64,000 bases of DNA. It comes from Erysipelothrix tonsillarum DSM 14972. Its GTDB lineage: Bacteria > Bacillota_I > Bacilli_A > Erysipelotrichales > Erysipelotrichaceae. The position numbers and the translations under genes were made by a program. This document shows, one piece after another, positions 8,966 through 20,789 of the stretch (position 1 is the stretch's first letter; the number at the start of each line of letters is the position of its first letter). The notes beneath the pieces were generated by a model that was given only the letters and a program-made list of their open reading frames with translations, was not told the origin of the DNA and did not search any database. Location of the stretch: contig NZ_KB892377.1 of assembly GCF_000373785.1 (NCBI RefSeq), positions 186,001-250,000 on the forward strand, read 5' to 3'.

Positions 8966-9510
8966 TGAGAGTTGTAGCTGGTACTTATGGGTCACGTCCC
9001 ATTAAAACATTAAAAGGTGATACGACACGCCCAACCACGGATAAAGTGCGGGCAGCAATTTTTAATCGTATTGGACCTTTCTTTAATGAAGGTCGTATGC
9101 TTGATGTCTTCGGAGGCTCAGGGGCGATGGCGATCGAATCAATAAGTCGTGGGATTGAAACTGCGGTTGTATTTGAAAAAGATTCGCGTGCCTTTAATGT
9201 AATTCGTGAAAACATTAAAACATTTAATATAGAATCCTGTGTCACTCTAAAAAAAGGGGACTCGATGAAGTTACTGGATACGGTGGAAGGTTCCTTTGAT
9301 TTTGTATTTTTAGACCCACCTTATCGGTATGAACATACTGAAGCAATTATTCAACGTGTGATTGAACGAGGCCTTGTTACGGAGACGAGCTTGATTATTT
9401 GTGAAACGGATAAGAATTATCCGTTACCTGAAATCATCGGTGGATTTCGTCTTGATGCGGTCAAGGATTATGGAATCAGCAAGGTACGTTATTATTCGAA
9501 GGACATTTAA
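8965..9510 (+). CDS. rsmD: 16S rRNA (guanine966-N2)-methyltransferase
   Basis: 181 aa. N-terminal RVVAGTYGSRPIKTL and TRPTTDKVRAAIF are hallmark RsmD segments. SAM motif LDVFGGSGAMAIE and the catalytic motif DPPY (about residue 120) place it among N2-guanine methyltransferases that modify h31 of 16S rRNA. It is translationally coupled to ftsW (TAATG). A terminator hairpin incorporates its stop codon. Confidence 0.92.
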   Translation: MRVVAGTYGSRPIKTLKGDTTRPTTDKVRAAIFNRIGPFFNEGRMLDVFGGSGAMAIESISRGIETAVVFEKDSRAFNVIRENIKTFNIESCVTLKKGDSMKLLDTVEGSFDFVFLDPPYRYEHTEAIIQRVIERGLVTETSLIICETDKNYPLPEIIGGFRLDAVKDYGISKVRYYSKDI

Positions 9511-9520
9511 TGTCCTTTTT
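9499..9520 (+). terminator. Terminator after rsmD
   Basis: Stem AAGGACAT/ATGTCCTT with a TTA loop and a T run; the rsmD TAA lies in the hairpin. Confidence 0.8.
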
Positions 9521-9526
9521 TATTTT

Positions 9527-9553
9527 TTAGCACTTAAAGGTTGACAGTGCTAA
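9527..9553 (+). promoter_or_regulatory. CIRCE operator (HrcA binding site)
   Basis: TTAGCACTT, nine-base spacer, CAGTGCTAA: the standard inverted repeat TTAGCACTC-N9-GAGTGCTAA with one change in each arm. It covers the -35 box of the hrcA promoter, so bound HrcA would block transcription of the whole cluster. Confidence 0.93.
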
Positions 9554-9569
9554 AAACGTAGTGTAGAAT
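9541..9569 (+). promoter_or_regulatory. Sigma-A promoter of the hrcA-grpE-dnaK-dnaJ operon
   Basis: TTGACA (9541-9546) and TAGAAT (9564-9569) with a 17-bp spacer. The -35 box is inside the CIRCE element. Confidence 0.88.
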
Positions 9570-9613
9570 AATACTAGACACAAGGAATAGAGTGTTTAGG
9601 AGGCGAGATAAAC

Positions 9614-10628
9614 ATGTTAACGCCAAGGAAAATAGAGATATTTAAGGCGATTGTTAAAGAGTTTATTAACACTGCTGAACCGGTTGGTTCGAAGACGTTG
9701 ATAGATAAATATAACTTATCATACTCGTCTGCGACAATACGAAATGAGATGTCAGATTTAGAAAAAATAGGGCTCTTAGAAAAGACACACACATCAAGTG
9801 GACGTATCCCTTCAACAAAAGGATATCGATTCTATGTTGAGCACCTAATGGATGAAGAAGAGAACTACGGGATTGAAACCGCAATTGCTCAAATCTTCTC
9901 AGATCGACGACTCGGTATTGATGAAGCAATTCGACAAAGTTGTGACATATTATCACAAATGACGAATCTTACAACCGTTGTATTAGGACCTAGTGCTATG
10001 AATGAAACACTTAAGAGTGTTCAATTAATTCCGCTGAGTGATTTAAATGCAATGGCCGTATTTGTAACAGAGTCAGGGCATGCAGAGCATCGTATCTTTA
10101 ACTTTGATAGTAAAGTCGATGTTAACGACCTTGAAGCCTGTACCTCAATTTTAAATGAACGTTTAAAAGGTACGGCGTTATCAGAAGTTGTTGATAAAAT
10201 GGAAAGTTTACGACCGATTTTATCAAAACGTATTGAAAAATATGAAGTATTATTTGAGGCATTTGTGGGAGCATTTATCAAGTTTGCCCAAGACGAAGTA
10301 TATTTAAGCGGTGAACGGAATATGTTGTACCAGCCCGAATTCTCAAACATAGAGAAACTTCGTGAAATGATGGATATGCTTGAAAACAGCCAAATGTGGC
10401 GTGACTTATCCGCGGGACAAGAACACTTAACCCTGAAAAAAGGGGATCAAAGTGAAATTGTTTGGGTCGATGATATGGCCGTTGTATCCAGTTCGTTTAA
10501 TCTCCTGGATAATCATGAACATAAGTTGATGATTGTAGGACCGAGCCGAATGGAGTACAGCAGAGTAGTATCATTGATGGATTACGTTTCGGAGATGATC
10601 GAAACAGTGTATGGGAAAGGTGGCAATG

Positions 10629-10645
<17 letters not shown>
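9614..10645 (+). CDS. hrcA: Heat-inducible transcription repressor HrcA
   Basis: 343 aa. N-terminal winged helix with the family signature LTPRKIEIFKAIVKEFI and SSATIRNEMSDLEKIGLLEKTHTSSGR split across helices 2-3, GAF-like core, and C-terminal GPSRMEYSRVVSLMDYV. HrcA binds CIRCE and is kept active by GroEL; heat stress titrates GroEL and frees the operon. The AGGAGGCG site precedes the ATG. It overlaps the grpE start. Confidence 0.95.
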
Positions 10646-13026
<2,381 letters not shown>

Positions 13027-13049
13027 TTTAATAACTTTCGGAGGTAGAT

Positions 13050-14162
13050 ATGGCAGATAAAAGAGATTTTTATGAAATACTTGGAGTAAGTAAATCTGCC
13101 ACAGATGCAGAAATTAAGAAAGCCTATCGCCAACTAGCTAAAAAGTACCATCCTGATATTAATAAAGAGGATGGTGCTGAGGCTAAGTTTAAAGAAGTGC
13201 AAGAAGCCTATGAAGTCCTAAGTGATTCTCAAAAACGCGCGAACTATGATCAATTTGGCCATGCCGCATTTGATCAAGGCGCAGGCGGATTTGGAGGCGG
13301 CTTCAGCGGTGGATTTGATGATTTCGGAGATATCTTTAGTTCGTTCTTCGGCGGTGGAGGCGGCGGTCAACGTCGTAATCCAAATGGTCCGATGAAGGGT
13401 CAAGATCGCTTCATGAGTATGCGAATTGACTTTATGGAAGCTGTGTTCGGGGCAAATAAATCGGTGACATTGAATGTAGATGAAGAGTGTACATCGTGTC
13501 ATGGATCTGGAGCACATAGTAAAGATGATATCAAGACATGTTCGCGTTGTGGTGGTACCGGTCAAACGGTGACACAACAACGCACACCTTTTGGTGTATT
13601 TCAATCACAAGCAGCATGTCCAGACTGTGGTGGTACCGGTAAGACGATTAAAAAACGCTGTGGGGAATGCCACGGTAAAGGTTACAACACTAAACGTGTT
13701 GAAGTTGATATTAAAATTCCAGCAGGAATTGTTACAGGTCAACAATTACGCGTATCTGGTAAGGGAGAACGTGGTGCAAATGGTGGTCCAAACGGAGATC
13801 TCTTTATTGAGATTGTTGTTGGCACACATAAACACTTTAGACGTGAAGGCAATGATATTCACATCAATATTCCATTATCAGTAATTGATGCTACATTAGG
13901 TACAGAAATTGAAGTTCCGACAGTTCATGGTGATGTAACGTTGACCATACCTGCAGGAACGCAACCAAATACCAAGTTTAGACTTCGTGACAAGGGTGTT
14001 AAAGACCTACGTTCAGGACGTATGGGTGACCAATATGTTGAAGTTAAACTGGAAGTTCCAACTAAATTATCACGTCAACAACGTGAACATTTAGAAGCAT
14101 TAAAAGAAACAGAAGTAAAAGGTGATAGTGTCTTTGACCGCTTTAAAAAAGCGTTCAAGTGA
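13050..14162 (+). CDS. dnaJ: Co-chaperone DnaJ (Hsp40)
   Basis: 370 aa. J domain with the HPD motif (KKYHPDINK, about residues 30-38), a Gly/Phe-rich linker (about 70-110), four CxxCxGxG zinc repeats ([32 protein letters not shown]) and the C-terminal peptide-binding domains. It delivers substrates to DnaK and stimulates its ATPase. Type I DnaJ; last gene of the CIRCE-controlled operon. Confidence 0.97.
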   Translation: MADKRDFYEILGVSKSATDAEIKKAYRQLAKKYHPDINKEDGAEAKFKEVQEAYEVLSDSQKRANYDQFGHAAFDQGAGGFGGGFSGGFDDFGDIFSSFFGGGGGGQRRNPNGPMKGQDRFMSMRIDFMEAVFGANKSVTLNVDEECTSCHGSGAHSKDDIKTCSRCGGTGQTVTQQRTPFGVFQSQAACPDCGGTGKTIKKRCGECHGKGYNTKRVEVDIKIPAGIVTGQQLRVSGKGERGANGGPNGDLFIEIVVGTHKHFRREGNDIHINIPLSVIDATLGTEIEVPTVHGDVTLTIPAGTQPNTKFRLRDKGVKDLRSGRMGDQYVEVKLEVPTKLSRQQREHLEALKETEVKGDSVFDRFKKAFK

Positions 14163-14180
14163 CACACGTCACTTTTCTTT
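14158..14180 (+). terminator. Weak terminator after dnaJ
   Basis: Stem AAGTGAC/GTCACTT with loop ACAC, then TTCTTT. The dnaJ TGA is in the stem. The imperfect T tract suggests some read-through into clpB. Confidence 0.55.
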
Positions 14181-14190
14181 AAACGATATA

Positions 14191-14217
14191 TTAGCACTCT
14201 CGGTAGTCAATTGCTAA
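14191..14217 (+). promoter_or_regulatory. CIRCE-like operator before clpB
   Basis: TTAGCACTC, nine bases, AATTGCTAA. The left arm is a perfect CIRCE half; the right arm matches the consensus GAGTGCTAA at seven of nine positions. It ends 3 bp before the GGAGGTG ribosome-binding site at 14221, so HrcA binding (or the RNA hairpin) could act on clpB separately from the main operon. Confidence 0.75.
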
Positions 14218-14233
14218 AACGGAGGTGAATTGC

Positions 14234-16789
14234 ATGAACTACGAAAATTTAACTGAAAAAGCACAGGCAGCTTTAATGGAAGCTGTAAATTATGCAACCC
14301 AAATGCAAAACAATGCAGTATCTGCATCTCATTTAATGAAGGCAGTACTAAATTCGGGGGATTTAGATCTTATCTTGGATGAAACCGGTACAAACAAAGA
14401 AGCTCTTTTGTCCGCGGCGGACCAAGCGCTAAACAAACTTCCTAAGGTACAAGGTGCTCAATTAACCATGAGCCAAGATATTACCAATGTATTTGCAAAA
14501 GCACAAGCATGGTCTTCGAAACAAGGCGATACCTATATCTCATTGTTTGCGCTCTTTTTAGGAATTTTAGAAAGTGACGCGTCTTATAAAACGCTCGCAG
14601 ATTTCAAGAAAATCGAAGCGTCAATTTTAAGTCATCGTTCGGGTCGAACGATGGATTCACCACAGGCAGAAAACCAAATTGATGCGTTGCTTAAATATGG
14701 TCGGGACCTTGTTAAAGATGTCCGTGATGGTAAAGTTGATCCCATTATCGGTCGTGATGAAGAAATCCGACGTGTTATTCAAATCTTATCGCGAAAGACG
14801 AAGAATAATCCAATTCTCATTGGTGAACCGGGCGTTGGGAAAACCGCAATTGCTGAAGGGCTAGCTTGGCGTATTATGCGCGGTGATGTACCTTTTAGTC
14901 TAAAAAACAAACAACTCATCGAATTAGATATGGGATCCTTAATTGCCGGTGCGAAATATCGCGGGGAATTCGAAGAACGACTCAAAGCTGTTTTAGAAGA
15001 AGTTGAACAAGCAGATGGCAATATCATTCTCTTTATTGACGAAATCCACAACCTCGTAGGTGCTGGTAAAACTGAGGGTTCGATGGATGCCGCAAACTTA
15101 CTAAAACCGATGCTTGCTCGTGGGGAATTACATCTCATTGGTGCAACAACTTACAATGAGTATCGACAACACATCGAAAAGGATGCAGCCTTAGAACGTC
15201 GCTTCCAACGTGTTACAGTGAATGAGCCTACGGTCGAAGATACCATTTCTATTCTTCGTGGATTAAAGGATCGTTTTGAGTCCCATCACGGGGTTAAGAT
15301 TCTTGATGAGTCCATTGTTGCTTCAGCAAAATTATCAGATCGTTATATTACAGATCGTTTCTTGCCTGATAAGGCCATTGACCTTATTGACGAAGCTTGT
15401 GCATCGATTCGGGTTGAAATGGAATCCATGCCGGAAGAATTGGATGAATTGACACGTAAAATCCGTCAACTTGAAATTGAAGAAGCAGCATTGAAAAAAG
15501 AAACGGATACGAAAACGCTTGAACGCCGTGATGAAATTGTTGAAGAACTCAGCAATCTCAAAGAAACTTATCAAGATCTCTATGCTCGATGGGAAAAAGA
15601 AAAAGCTCAAGTCGATGGTGTAAAGGGTGCTAAAGAAGCCCTAGAACGTGCACGATTAGACTTTGAAAAAGCACAAAATGAAGCACGTTATGAGGAAGCT
15701 GCGCGCCTTCAATATGAAACCATCCCAGCCCTTGAGCGTGAAATTCAAGAAGCAAATGAAACTGAAAAATCCGGTGGGATGATTCAGGAAGTGGTTGACG
15801 AAGAACTAATAGCTGAAATTGTATCGCGTTGGACCCAGATTGATGTCACCAAATTGGTGGCCTCTGAACGTGAAAAACTTCTAAACCTTAAACAAGAACT
15901 GGAAATTTATGTAAAGGGTCAAGATAAAGCCCTACAGACTGTAACTGATGCTATATTACGTTCAAAAGCACAAATTCAAGATGAGAACAGACCGCTGGGA
16001 TCATTTATGTTCCTAGGGCCTACCGGTGTTGGTAAAACTGAAGTCGCTCGTGTTCTTGCTCAACAATTATTTGATGATAAGAATCGAATCATTCGTATCG
16101 ATATGAGTGAATATATGGAAAAACACAGCGTATCGCGCCTCATTGGAGCGCCTCCAGGATATGTTGGATATGAACAAGGTGGACAACTAACAGAACAAGT
16201 GCGTCGTCATCCTTATTCAATTGTCCTTTTAGATGAGATTGAAAAAGCACACCCAGATGTATTTAATGTATTGCTCCAAATTCTTGATGATGGACGTATA
16301 ACGGATAGCAAAGGTGTTACAGTCGATTTTAAAAATACAATTATTATTATGACATCCAATCTTGGTAGCCAATTTGCATTTGAACCGGATCAAACAACGC
16401 GTGATAATCACTATATGCAGGCAGTTCAAGCGCACTTTAAACCTGAGTTCATTAATCGTATTGATGAAATCATTGTATTCAACGCTCTTACCGACGCAGT
16501 ACTTCATGATGTTGCGCGTAAGTTTATTGATGAACTGGCAGTCCGTATAGGGCGACGAAACCTTAAATTAAAAGTTACTGATGGTGCAATTGATCGAATT
16601 GTAGCTGAAGGTAGCGATGTAACGTATGGTGCTCGTCCAATGAAACGTTTTATTCAACGAGAAATTGAAACCCAAATTGCATATCTATTGATTGAAAAAG
16701 ATGTTGTTGATGATAGTATCTTGGAAATAGATGCTACTGATCAAGGATTTGTAATACATGTTCTTGACCCGCACAAAGTATTAAACTAA
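14234..16789 (+). CDS. clpB: ATP-dependent disaggregase ClpB (Hsp100)
   Basis: 851 aa from the ATG at 14234, which has GGAGGTG at ideal spacing; the upstream in-frame GTG at 14225 overlaps that site. N domain, AAA-1 with Walker [14 protein letters not shown] and Walker [14 protein letters not shown], a middle coiled-coil domain (about residues 400-525) that distinguishes ClpB from ClpC/ClpA, then AAA-2 with [13 protein letters not shown] and [13 protein letters not shown]. There is no ClpP-binding loop. It refolds aggregates together with DnaK-DnaJ-GrpE, encoded just upstream. Confidence 0.97.
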   Translation: MNYENLTEKAQAALMEAVNYATQMQNNAVSASHLMKAVLNSGDLDLILDETGTNKEALLSAADQALNKLPKVQGAQLTMSQDITNVFAKAQAWSSKQGDTYISLFALFLGILESDASYKTLADFKKIEASILSHRSGRTMDSPQAENQIDALLKYGRDLVKDVRDGKVDPIIGRDEEIRRVIQILSRKTKNNPILIGEPGVGKTAIAEGLAWRIMRGDVPFSLKNKQLIELDMGSLIAGAKYRGEFEERLKAVLEEVEQADGNIILFIDEIHNLVGAGKTEGSMDAANLLKPMLARGELHLIGATTYNEYRQHIEKDAALERRFQRVTVNEPTVEDTISILRGLKDRFESHHGVKILDESIVASAKLSDRYITDRFLPDKAIDLIDEACASIRVEMESMPEELDELTRKIRQLEIEEAALKKETDTKTLERRDEIVEELSNLKETYQDLYARWEKEKAQVDGVKGAKEALERARLDFEKAQNEARYEEAARLQYETIPALEREIQEANETEKSGGMIQEVVDEELIAEIVSRWTQIDVTKLVASEREKLLNLKQELEIYVKGQDKALQTVTDAILRSKAQIQDENRPLGSFMFLGPTGVGKTEVARVLAQQLFDDKNRIIRIDMSEYMEKHSVSRLIGAPPGYVGYEQGGQLTEQVRRHPYSIVLLDEIEKAHPDVFNVLLQILDDGRITDSKGVTVDFKNTIIIMTSNLGSQFAFEPDQTTRDNHYMQAVQAHFKPEFINRIDEIIVFNALTDAVLHDVARKFIDELAVRIGRRNLKLKVTDGAIDRIVAEGSDVTYGARPMKRFIQREIETQIAYLLIEKDVVDDSILEIDATDQGFVIHVLDPHKVLN

Positions 16790-16821
16790 AACAAAGAGCC
16801 TAATGGCTCTTTGTTTTAGTT
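16784..16821. terminator. Bidirectional terminator between clpB and the DUF1275 gene
   Basis: A perfect 17-bp stem (AACTAAAACAAAGAGCC and its complement) with loop TAAT. It contains the stop codons of both convergent genes, and A/T tracts on both sides allow termination in both directions. Confidence 0.92.
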
Positions 16822-17466
16822 AGTATGGTAAAATTTAAAACCAAAATAGATTATAAATAGGATGATGATTATGATCAATAGGGCAATGCTGGCATTGGTG
16901 ACACACAAGATCATTGTAGAGACTACAGAACCTAAAAAGAACAGCAACCACGTCATAAGCAGTGCGGACACTTCGTGCCATGTTGTTTCGTTTCGAACCC
17001 GACGTGCCAATGCTTCACCGATACCATAAAGAACACCAGTCATAAAGCCTTTCCCGATTGTTGCATTGTTCACCTCAACTTGCGCTTTATTTTGAATGCC
17101 CATCGCAAAACTTAAGACAGGAAAACTCCATGGTTCAAGTGGCGTGTATTGCAAAATGAGAGCAAGAGATAAGCCTAAAATATCTAAAATTAAAATACGT
17201 TTGATGGTTTGTAGGTGAGAACCAACACAAACCATGTTGCCGATAAATGATCCTAAGACAAAGGTAGAGAGAACTAAAACGTATTTTAAGACTTCACCCC
17301 ATTCGTGATAGACGATATGTATGCCCAGCCGTGTCGAGTTCCCGCTCATAAATGAGAGAAATACACCTCCAATGGCTAAAATTCCTAGCACATCAATATA
17401 GCCGGAAATAAAAGAAAAAAGAAAGGCAAGACGACTATTTTCTTGCTTAAGATTTAAAGAATTCAT
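16816..17466 (-). CDS. DUF1275 (YoaK-type) membrane protein
   Basis: 216 aa with about six hydrophobic segments. N-terminal FSFISGYIDVLGILAIGGVFLSF split by the conserved MSGN (FMSGNSTRLG), and the later FAMGIQNKAQV and TIGKGFMTGVL segments are the DUF1275 hallmarks. The function of the family is unknown. It is expressed alone from the minus strand and is divergent from the GNAT gene. Confidence 0.85.
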   Translation of the reverse strand: MNSLNLKQENSRLAFLFSFISGYIDVLGILAIGGVFLSFMSGNSTRLGIHIVYHEWGEVLKYVLVLSTFVLGSFIGNMVCVGSHLQTIKRILILDILGLSLALILQYTPLEPWSFPVLSFAMGIQNKAQVEVNNATIGKGFMTGVLYGIGEALARRVRNETTWHEVSALLMTWLLFFLGSVVSTMILCVTNASIALLIIIIILFIIYFGFKFYHTN

Positions 17467-17672
17467 GATTATACCTCGTTTAACTGTTATAAGTATAGCA
17501 TCCAGTCAATCAAAATGATTATTTTTTTAATAATATGGCTGAAATAATTGACATTATGAATGCTCCGCGTTATGGTGTTAACAGTCTTGAGCGCGTATGT
17601 ACTGAACGCTCATAAAATTTTCATGACATGAGTCCATGAATGCGATAAGATAGATTTATGGAGGATGTCGTA

Positions 17673-18017
17673 ATGATATGTCTTGGTACCCAAGAGCAGA
17701 TTGAAGAACTGGTCTATTTAAGCATTATGTGCGAAACAGATTGTTCTTACGAGCATCGTCATGCAATCATCAAATCCCAGCTTAATTCAGAGCAGGATCT
17801 ATTTGTTATCAAATACGATTGTGGATTTCCGGCGGGGTTTGCACATATTCAAAAAGATCCCTATAATGGTCACCACGGACGGCTTCAAACAATTTATGTT
17901 GAAGAGGCGTTTCGAGGGAATGGATATGCTACAGAAATGATTGCGACGTGTAAAACATTATTGGGAGATTTTGATGATGTTGAATTATCATCCGAATGTT
18001 CCTTTCAGGTATTTTAA
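17673..18017 (+). CDS. GNAT-family acetyltransferase, short C-terminus (possibly truncated)
   Basis: 114 aa from the ATG at 17673, chosen because GGAGG at 17660-17664 is 8 bp upstream; the ATG at 17658 overlaps that site. The acetyl-CoA motif A is complete (LQTIYVEEAFRGNGYATEMI, with the R-G-x-G-x-A pyrophosphate loop). The layout resembles aminoglycoside 6'-acetyltransferase-like GNATs, but the protein stops after ELSSECSFQVF, where relatives continue 20-30 residues through strand 6-7 and a final YxxxGF-type segment. Either a minimal enzyme or a 3' frameshift product. Substrate unknown. Confidence 0.6.
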   Translation: MICLGTQEQIEELVYLSIMCETDCSYEHRHAIIKSQLNSEQDLFVIKYDCGFPAGFAHIQKDPYNGHHGRLQTIYVEEAFRGNGYATEMIATCKTLLGDFDDVELSSECSFQVF

Positions 18018-18040
18018 ATGCACCTAAGGTGCATTTTTTT
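18016..18040 (+). terminator. Terminator after the GNAT gene
   Basis: Perfect stem AAATGCACC/GGTGCATTT, loop TAA, then seven T. Confidence 0.88.
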
Positions 18041-18041
18041 A

Positions 18042-18074
18042 GATACTTCATGTATGATAATTTCATGAAGTATC
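18042..18074. promoter_or_regulatory. 11-bp perfect inverted repeat upstream of the CPBP protease gene (candidate operator)
   Basis: GATACTTCATG, 11-bp AT-rich spacer, CATGAAGTATC. It lies 22 bp upstream of a TATAAT (18096-18101), and there is no T tract after it, so it is not a terminator. Spacing and symmetry fit a dimeric repressor site. No adjacent regulator gene identifies the protein. Confidence 0.45.
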
Positions 18075-18127
18075 AAATACAAGTTTAAAATTAATGTATA
18101 ATTGAGAAAAGAATTCGAGGAGGAAGT

Positions 18128-18901
18128 ATGACTGTAGATTATGAAAATTATGAAATGAAGTATGAGGATATACCGCGGGCGGAAGGAATTCGTGATGTTG
18201 AATCGCCGATGAAGGGGAAGCGACTCTTCTTTAGTTTGTTTGCACTCTTAATTATTGCTAACATTTCGGATGCTTTTGTGGGTGTTTATATGGAAATGCA
18301 AATGACGCAAGATTTTAATATGACAGCATTTACCCCTATTATGATCATGCTTATTACGACTGTGATTTTAATTTGGGCGAATTTACCGTTAATTAAAGAG
18401 GTGATGGTATTCCCTAAACGTTTCACGAAGTTGCAAACAGCGCGTAAGGTTGGTTTTTTGTTTTTAATAATGATTCTCGCAAACTTCATCGTGAGTCCTC
18501 TTGTGGCGATGCTGATTGAATCACTCGGCGGATCCAGTCAACCCATTAATCAAGAGTCATTGATTGCGATGAAGGGGATTGGTTTTCCCATGTATTTTGT
18601 CTTTGCCGTGATTGCGGGACCAATTAAAGAAGAACTGCTTTTTCGTGGCTTAATTTTTAGAAAACTGATTAATAAGAACCGTTTTGCCGCGTATGCAGTT
18701 AGTTCATTGCTTTTTGGTTTAATGCACTTAACAACTGAAATGGTAACGGGAGAGTGGATTATGATGCTTAATCTCATTATCTATGCAGGAATGGGTTTAT
18801 TCTTCGCTTATATCTACGAAAAGACGAATAATATCAAAGCTGCTATGTATTTACACATGCTATGGAACACCATGGGAGTGCTTGCGATATTTGCAGGATA
18901 G
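18128..18901 (+). CDS. CPBP-family (CAAX protease/bacteriocin-processing) intramembrane metalloprotease
   Basis: 257 aa, about seven transmembrane segments after an acidic N-terminal tail of ~30 residues. All three active-site motifs are present: EELLFRG (motif 1), FGLMH (motif 2) and HMLWN (motif 3). The glutamates and histidines form the intramembrane glutamic-protease site known from Rce1/MmRce1. In Firmicutes such proteins act in bacteriocin immunity or processing and other membrane proteolysis; the substrate here is unknown. AGGAGG precedes the ATG. Confidence 0.87.
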   Translation: MTVDYENYEMKYEDIPRAEGIRDVESPMKGKRLFFSLFALLIIANISDAFVGVYMEMQMTQDFNMTAFTPIMIMLITTVILIWANLPLIKEVMVFPKRFTKLQTARKVGFLFLIMILANFIVSPLVAMLIESLGGSSQPINQESLIAMKGIGFPMYFVFAVIAGPIKEELLFRGLIFRKLINKNRFAAYAVSSLLFGLMHLTTEMVTGEWIMMLNLIIYAGMGLFFAYIYEKTNNIKAAMYLHMLWNTMGVLAIFAG

Positions 18902-18930
18902 AAACCGAAGGGTTTCTTTTCTTTTGAAAG
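18901..18930 (+). terminator. Terminator after the CPBP protease gene
   Basis: Stem GAAACC/GGTTTC with loop GAAG, followed by TTTTCTTTT. Confidence 0.75.
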
Positions 18931-18937
18931 GATGCAT

Positions 18938-19507
18938 ATGAAAGTAAAAATGCTCTTAACTAAAGATGTTGTACCCAATGATATTTTGAATCAAGAACGA
19001 GAACGATTTGAATGGGTCACGCACCTTCCAGATGATTCCATTACAGTATCTCCCGAAATGGTCTTATCACCATTAGCATCGTGGGATGTTGTTCGACGTG
19101 CCCGTACGCTTGATTTCATCGCAGCAGCACCATTAAATACTTGGGAAGAGGTTTACAATCTCTGGTATGCGGTAAAATTTTTGTGTCAGGAGATTCATGA
19201 CCATCAAGCGCGGTCTTTAGGGCGACGCTTAGCGCAACAAGAGGACGATGATTTTGAAGTATTACGGGATGAGATGGTTAAAATTGTTTATCAGCCCTCA
19301 AGTCCTTCGCGTATTAAGGGGTGGTTTCTTAAGGCAATGGCACATGAACGAAAACAGCACCCTGATGTTTCAATTTTTCAAGATGTTATGGAAGATACAA
19401 GTGAAGCGGGTATCTATTTTGGAATTCAGCGAATGGAACAGTATACTGCAATACATAATTTATTTTTTCAACTTGAACCATATACAAAACAAAGAGAAGT
19501 TAAATAA
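18938..19507 (+). CDS. Hypothetical soluble protein
   Basis: About 189 aa from the ATG at 18938 (AAAGG 6 bp upstream; the ATG at 18932 overlaps the site). No family is recognised. It is mostly helical with many charged residues (EIHDHQARSLGRRLAQQEDDD, split by acidic turns), has no membrane segment and no signal peptide. It starts 37 bp after the CPBP gene, beyond a terminator, and converges on the HEAT-repeat gene with which it shares a bidirectional terminator. Confidence 0.7.
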   Translation: MKVKMLLTKDVVPNDILNQERERFEWVTHLPDDSITVSPEMVLSPLASWDVVRRARTLDFIAAAPLNTWEEVYNLWYAVKFLCQEIHDHQARSLGRRLAQQEDDDFEVLRDEMVKIVYQPSSPSRIKGWFLKAMAHERKQHPDVSIFQDVMEDTSEAGIYFGIQRMEQYTAIHNLFFQLEPYTKQREVK

Positions 19508-19522
19508 CTTCTCTTTGTTTTG
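19485..19522. terminator. Bidirectional terminator between the hypothetical gene and the HEAT-repeat gene
   Basis: Perfect 17-bp stem (CAAAACAAAGAGAAGTT and complement), loop AAAT. The two convergent reading frames overlap by 8 bp inside it. Confidence 0.92.
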
Positions 19523-20228
19523 ATATAAGTGCTATACTGCGGTTTATTTCTAATAAAGTCGTTGGGTGCTTCACTTTTGAAGCATAAGTTTGTAGCAATT
19601 TTAATGCATTGTCTAGAGGGAAAGCGGAGAGGCATTGCATGCACTTCCAAATAATCAATTCATCACCATCATGTTCAGATAAGATGTATGAAATGATTTT
19701 TAAATGGGCCTCAGTGGCGAGATGCGGATGCTTTGATATCAAATATCCATAAGCATCTATCATTTCACTTAACTGTTGCCGATTTAAGGAATCCAAATGG
19801 TCAATCATCGTGTAGAGGATGGAAGCATTCATATTACCTAACGTGCGTGCGATGAGATCTCGAGGCAGGGGGTAAGACGTCTTGCGACTAATAGTTGCTG
19901 GGACACTTTGATGTTGATTACGTCCAATGGTTCCCAAGTAAGGAATCATGGCAGCAGCGACATCATTATTGCCATCTTCTAAAACACGACAAATTTCAAG
20001 TCGCGTATAGAGTGCCTCTTCGTGTACCAGTTGTTTTAAAAGCAAATCCACGAACCAAGGTTCATAATTCCAGCGTCGTGCACCTACATGGACTGCTGCG
20101 GTGCGATCATGCGCATTCTCAGCTTGAAGTTGTTCGAGCAAGGCATCATCACTTAAGTTGGCATAATATGTAACCGTTGTAAGATCCAAATAACCACGGC
20201 GTTGTAATGCTTGTCTTGTACTTTCCAT
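19500..20228 (-). CDS. HEAT-repeat-like alpha-helical protein
   Basis: 242 aa, soluble, built of antiparallel helix pairs of the HEAT type: ALYTRLEICRVLEDGNNDVA, AAMIPYLGTIG, LIARTLGNMNASILYTMIDHL, EAHLKIISYILSEHD, IWKCMQCLSAFPLDNALKLL. Such solenoids serve as protein-binding scaffolds; no catalytic motif is seen. The conserved-looking R-x-A-A-V and GARRWNYEPWFVDLL segments suggest a defined but unnamed Firmicute family. It appears monocistronic. Confidence 0.6.
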   Translation of the reverse strand: MESTRQALQRRGYLDLTTVTYYANLSDDALLEQLQAENAHDRTAAVHVGARRWNYEPWFVDLLLKQLVHEEALYTRLEICRVLEDGNNDVAAAMIPYLGTIGRNQHQSVPATISRKTSYPLPRDLIARTLGNMNASILYTMIDHLDSLNRQQLSEMIDAYGYLISKHPHLATEAHLKIISYILSEHDGDELIIWKCMQCLSAFPLDNALKLLQTYASKVKHPTTLLEINRSIALISKQREVI

Positions 20229-20308
20229 AGTATCACCTAAAAGTATTATACCATTTTGAATTATTACTATATGAAAATCACGTAAGATAACATAATGCCT
20301 TCAGGCAA

Positions 20309-20330
20309 TAAAAAAACGTGTATAACACGC
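20309..20330 (-). terminator. Terminator of the 67-aa membrane protein gene
   Basis: Stem CGTGT/ACACG with loop ATA and a T tract on the minus strand. Confidence 0.65.
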
Positions 20331-20533
20331 TAATTTTTACTGCGATAGTCTTTCATGGCTTTATTAAAACGTATTGCGCTGTAAACCCAATAAATCCCAT
20401 ATAAGATTACTCCCCAAAAAAGCAGCGCATTAATAAAATTAAGTGAAGGTGGTAGCATGTTTAATAGCTTACCGATAATGAGCCCCAAAAGGAACAAACC
20501 CAATTTATGACGATTGAAAAATGATGAATTCAT
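20330..20533 (-). CDS. Small two-span membrane protein
   Basis: 67 aa. Two hydrophobic helices (LGLFLLGLIIGKLLNML and FINALLFWGVILYGIYWVY) separated by a short Pro/Ser turn, with basic ends. The stop overlaps its terminator, and the minus-strand sequence has AGGGGGATGTCACA before the ATG, a good ribosome-binding site. No family assigned. Confidence 0.65.
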   Translation of the reverse strand: MNSSFFNRHKLGLFLLGLIIGKLLNMLPPSLNFINALLFWGVILYGIYWVYSAIRFNKAMKDYRSKN

Positions 20534-20573
20534 TGTGACATCCCCCTAATATGAATTTATATTATCATAGAAA

Positions 20574-20601
20574 AGCCCGATACACTAGTTTGTACCGGGC
20601 T
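20574..20601 (-). terminator. Minus-strand hairpin with T tract, transcript unassigned
   Basis: AGCCCG and TACA pair with TGTA and CGGGCT around a loop; on the minus strand it is followed by TTTTC. The nearest upstream minus-strand gene (CsbD-like) already has its own terminator at 20752-20780, leaving about 150 bp with no recognisable gene between them. Confidence 0.5.
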
Positions 20602-20751
20602 AATTGTAAAGATCCAAAAACCATGAGTAAATAATGTTTGACATAGTATGGAGAAAGAGGCGTATCTTTACAGATATAACGATACCAAATGAAAGTTTAT
20701 AATACGACAAACTTGAGAGATTCTTAATGTAATTTAAAACAATTTTAAGAT

Positions 20752-20780
20752 AAAAAAACACCCATGCGGTTATGGGTGCT
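20752..20780 (-). terminator. Terminator of the CsbD-like gene
   Basis: CACCCAT/ATGGGTG stem with loop GCGGTT and seven T on the minus strand. Confidence 0.82.
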
Positions 20781-20789
20781 CTTTTAGAC

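Noticed and set aside
19866-19878. GGCAGGGGGTA resembling the tRNA-Trp 3' end, as a left attachment site
   Set aside because: Only about ten bases match and it lies inside the intact HEAT-repeat gene; likely chance.
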